Shown: positions 6,189 through 6,632 of the stretch, piece after piece
How the letters are laid out: every line of letters starts with the position of its first letter
How positions within the stretch are numbered: the stretch's first letter is position 1
Origin: Campylobacterales bacterium
Lineage (GTDB): Bacteria; Campylobacterota; Campylobacteria; Campylobacterales; JACAEZ01
Assembly (NCBI GenBank): GCA_013388565.1
Contig: JACAEZ010000188.1
Coordinates: forward strand, 1 to 6,632
DNA length: 6,632 bases
Reading direction: 5' to 3'
Translations under genes and position numbers: made by a program
The notes under the pieces: model-generated
Told to the model about the DNA's origin: nothing
Databases searched by the model: none
The model's input: only the letters and a program-made list of their open reading frames with translations

Positions 6189-6212
6189 AAAAAGTAGAAA
6201 TGTAGTAAATAG

Positions 6213-6300
6213 TGGCAGATGGGATGAGATTCGAACTCACGGTAAGTTTCCCTACATACGCGTTCCAGGCGTACCTCTTCAACCACTCGAGCACCCATCT
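6213..6300 (-). tRNA. tRNA-Ser (anticodon GGA)
   Basis: This 88-nt gene includes an encoded CCA (6215-6213). The acceptor stem AGATGGG pairs perfectly with CCCATCT, followed by discriminator G. The D arm has CTC/GAG, the anticodon stem is TACGC/GCGTA with loop CTGGAAC, giving anticodon GGA (6266-6264), which reads UCC and UCU. A long variable arm (GTAGGGAAACTTAC), as required for class II serine tRNAs, and the TTCGAAT T loop are present. It lies in the same direction between the kinase gene and flgF. A T-run at 6190-6195 on the minus strand may help end its transcript. Confidence 0.97.
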
Positions 6301-6314
6301 AAAAAAGAAGCGAA

Positions 6315-6320
6315 ATTTTA
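6315..6320 (-). promoter_or_regulatory. possible -10 box for tRNA-Ser
   Basis: TAAAAT on the minus strand lies 14 nt before the mature tRNA 5' end, a sensible distance for a tRNA promoter. No good -35 box is seen; TTGAGT further upstream is only 10 bp away. The tRNA could instead be read through from the kinase gene, which ends 52 nt upstream. Confidence 0.25.
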
Positions 6321-6352
6321 TCTAACCAACACTCAATATAATCTTATAATTT

Positions 6353-6632
6353 TTAAAATGACAAGATAAATTCTACACCGTTATCATGATTTTTAACAGT
6401 TACTTTACCGCCAAAATGCTCTTCAATAATCATTTTACTCATGAAAAGCCCAATACCTGTACCCTTCTCTTCGCCTTTTGTAGTAAAATATTTATCAAAA
6501 ACTTTTTCTATCAACTCTTCATCTATACCTATTCCATTATCTTTTATAGATATGTTTTTGTTATATAAAATAATAATTATCTCACCTTCACACTCTTTTA
6601 AATTTTTAGATTTTTCAGTAATAGAATAGACC
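6353..6632 (-). CDS. sensor histidine kinase, C-terminal ATPase part (cut by window edge)
   Basis: The last 92 codons of a minus-strand gene are present, running past the right edge of the window and ending with TAA at 6355-6353. They encode the second half of a HATPase_c (GHKL) domain: the G1 box DNGIGI (31-36 of the fragment), the F box FDKYFTTK (45-52), the G2 box GTGIGLFMSKMIIEEHFGGK (57-76) and the closing strands VTVKN and GVEFILSF. The start of the fragment (VYSITEKS) is the tail of the N-box helix, so the N-box asparagines, phospho-accepting His and sensor region lie outside. The enzyme should autophosphorylate and pass phosphate to a response regulator. Its partner and signal cannot be told. 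Because the frame has no ATG near its start, it is easily missed. A stop within 52 nt of the tRNA suggests it ends its own operon. Confidence 0.93.
   Translation of the reverse strand, partial: VYSITEKSKNLKECEGEIIIILYNKNISIKDNGIGIDEELIEKVFDKYFTTKGEEKGTGIGLFMSKMIIEEHFGGKVTVKNHDNGVEFILSF

Noticed and set aside
6074..6298. Minus-strand open frame running through the tRNA into flgF
   Set aside because: It covers a complete tRNA-Ser and the sigma-54 promoter and overlaps flgF in another frame; no protein family is recognisable.
6386..6629. Two plus-strand open frames at the right end
   Set aside because: They are antisense to the histidine kinase ATPase domain, whose G1, F and G2 boxes read clearly on the minus strand.

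Overview
The window is AT-rich and carries chromosomal genes typical of the Campylobacterota (the Campylobacter, Sulfurimonas and Arcobacter lineage). Two things point there: a FlgG2/FlgF-type rod protein followed directly by FlgG, both resembling the Campylobacter pair, and a sigma-54 promoter of the Campylobacter flagellar type in front of them. The genus cannot be fixed from the sequence alone.

Left part (1-1383, plus strand): the last codons of an unidentified gene overlap the start of a TonB-family energy transducer through ATGA. A DedA-family membrane protein follows 13 nt later, so these look like one operon of envelope proteins. Convergent to it (1457-1837, minus strand) is a stand-alone CheY-like receiver protein.

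Middle (1930-4242, plus strand): ribose-phosphate pyrophosphokinase (prs), complete with all catalytic motifs, ends at a perfect 9-bp hairpin. It is followed by a DUF4910-type protein with an M28-like zinc aminopeptidase core and a probable C-terminal winged helix. The substrate of this protein is unknown.

The 290-bp gap 4243-4532 has no gene but is highly structured. It holds a 13-bp-stem hairpin, a ~156-bp segment bounded by imperfect 21-bp inverted repeats, and inside that segment a stretch resembling the GTCATTGCGAG...AAGCAATCT intergenic repeat seen in many bacteria. This is the least explained part of the window.

Right part (4533-6632, all minus strand): in transcription order, the ATP-binding end of a sensor histidine kinase (cut by the window edge), tRNA-Ser(GGA), a good sigma-54 (-24/-12) promoter, flgF/flgG2 and flgG. 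The two flagellar genes are 15 nt apart and make the axial rod. The sigma-54 site fits the class of flagellar rod and hook genes switched on by RpoN and its activator in this phylum. I see no wholly new multi-gene system. The repeat element, the DUF4910 protein and the divergent DedA protein are the points most worth following up.
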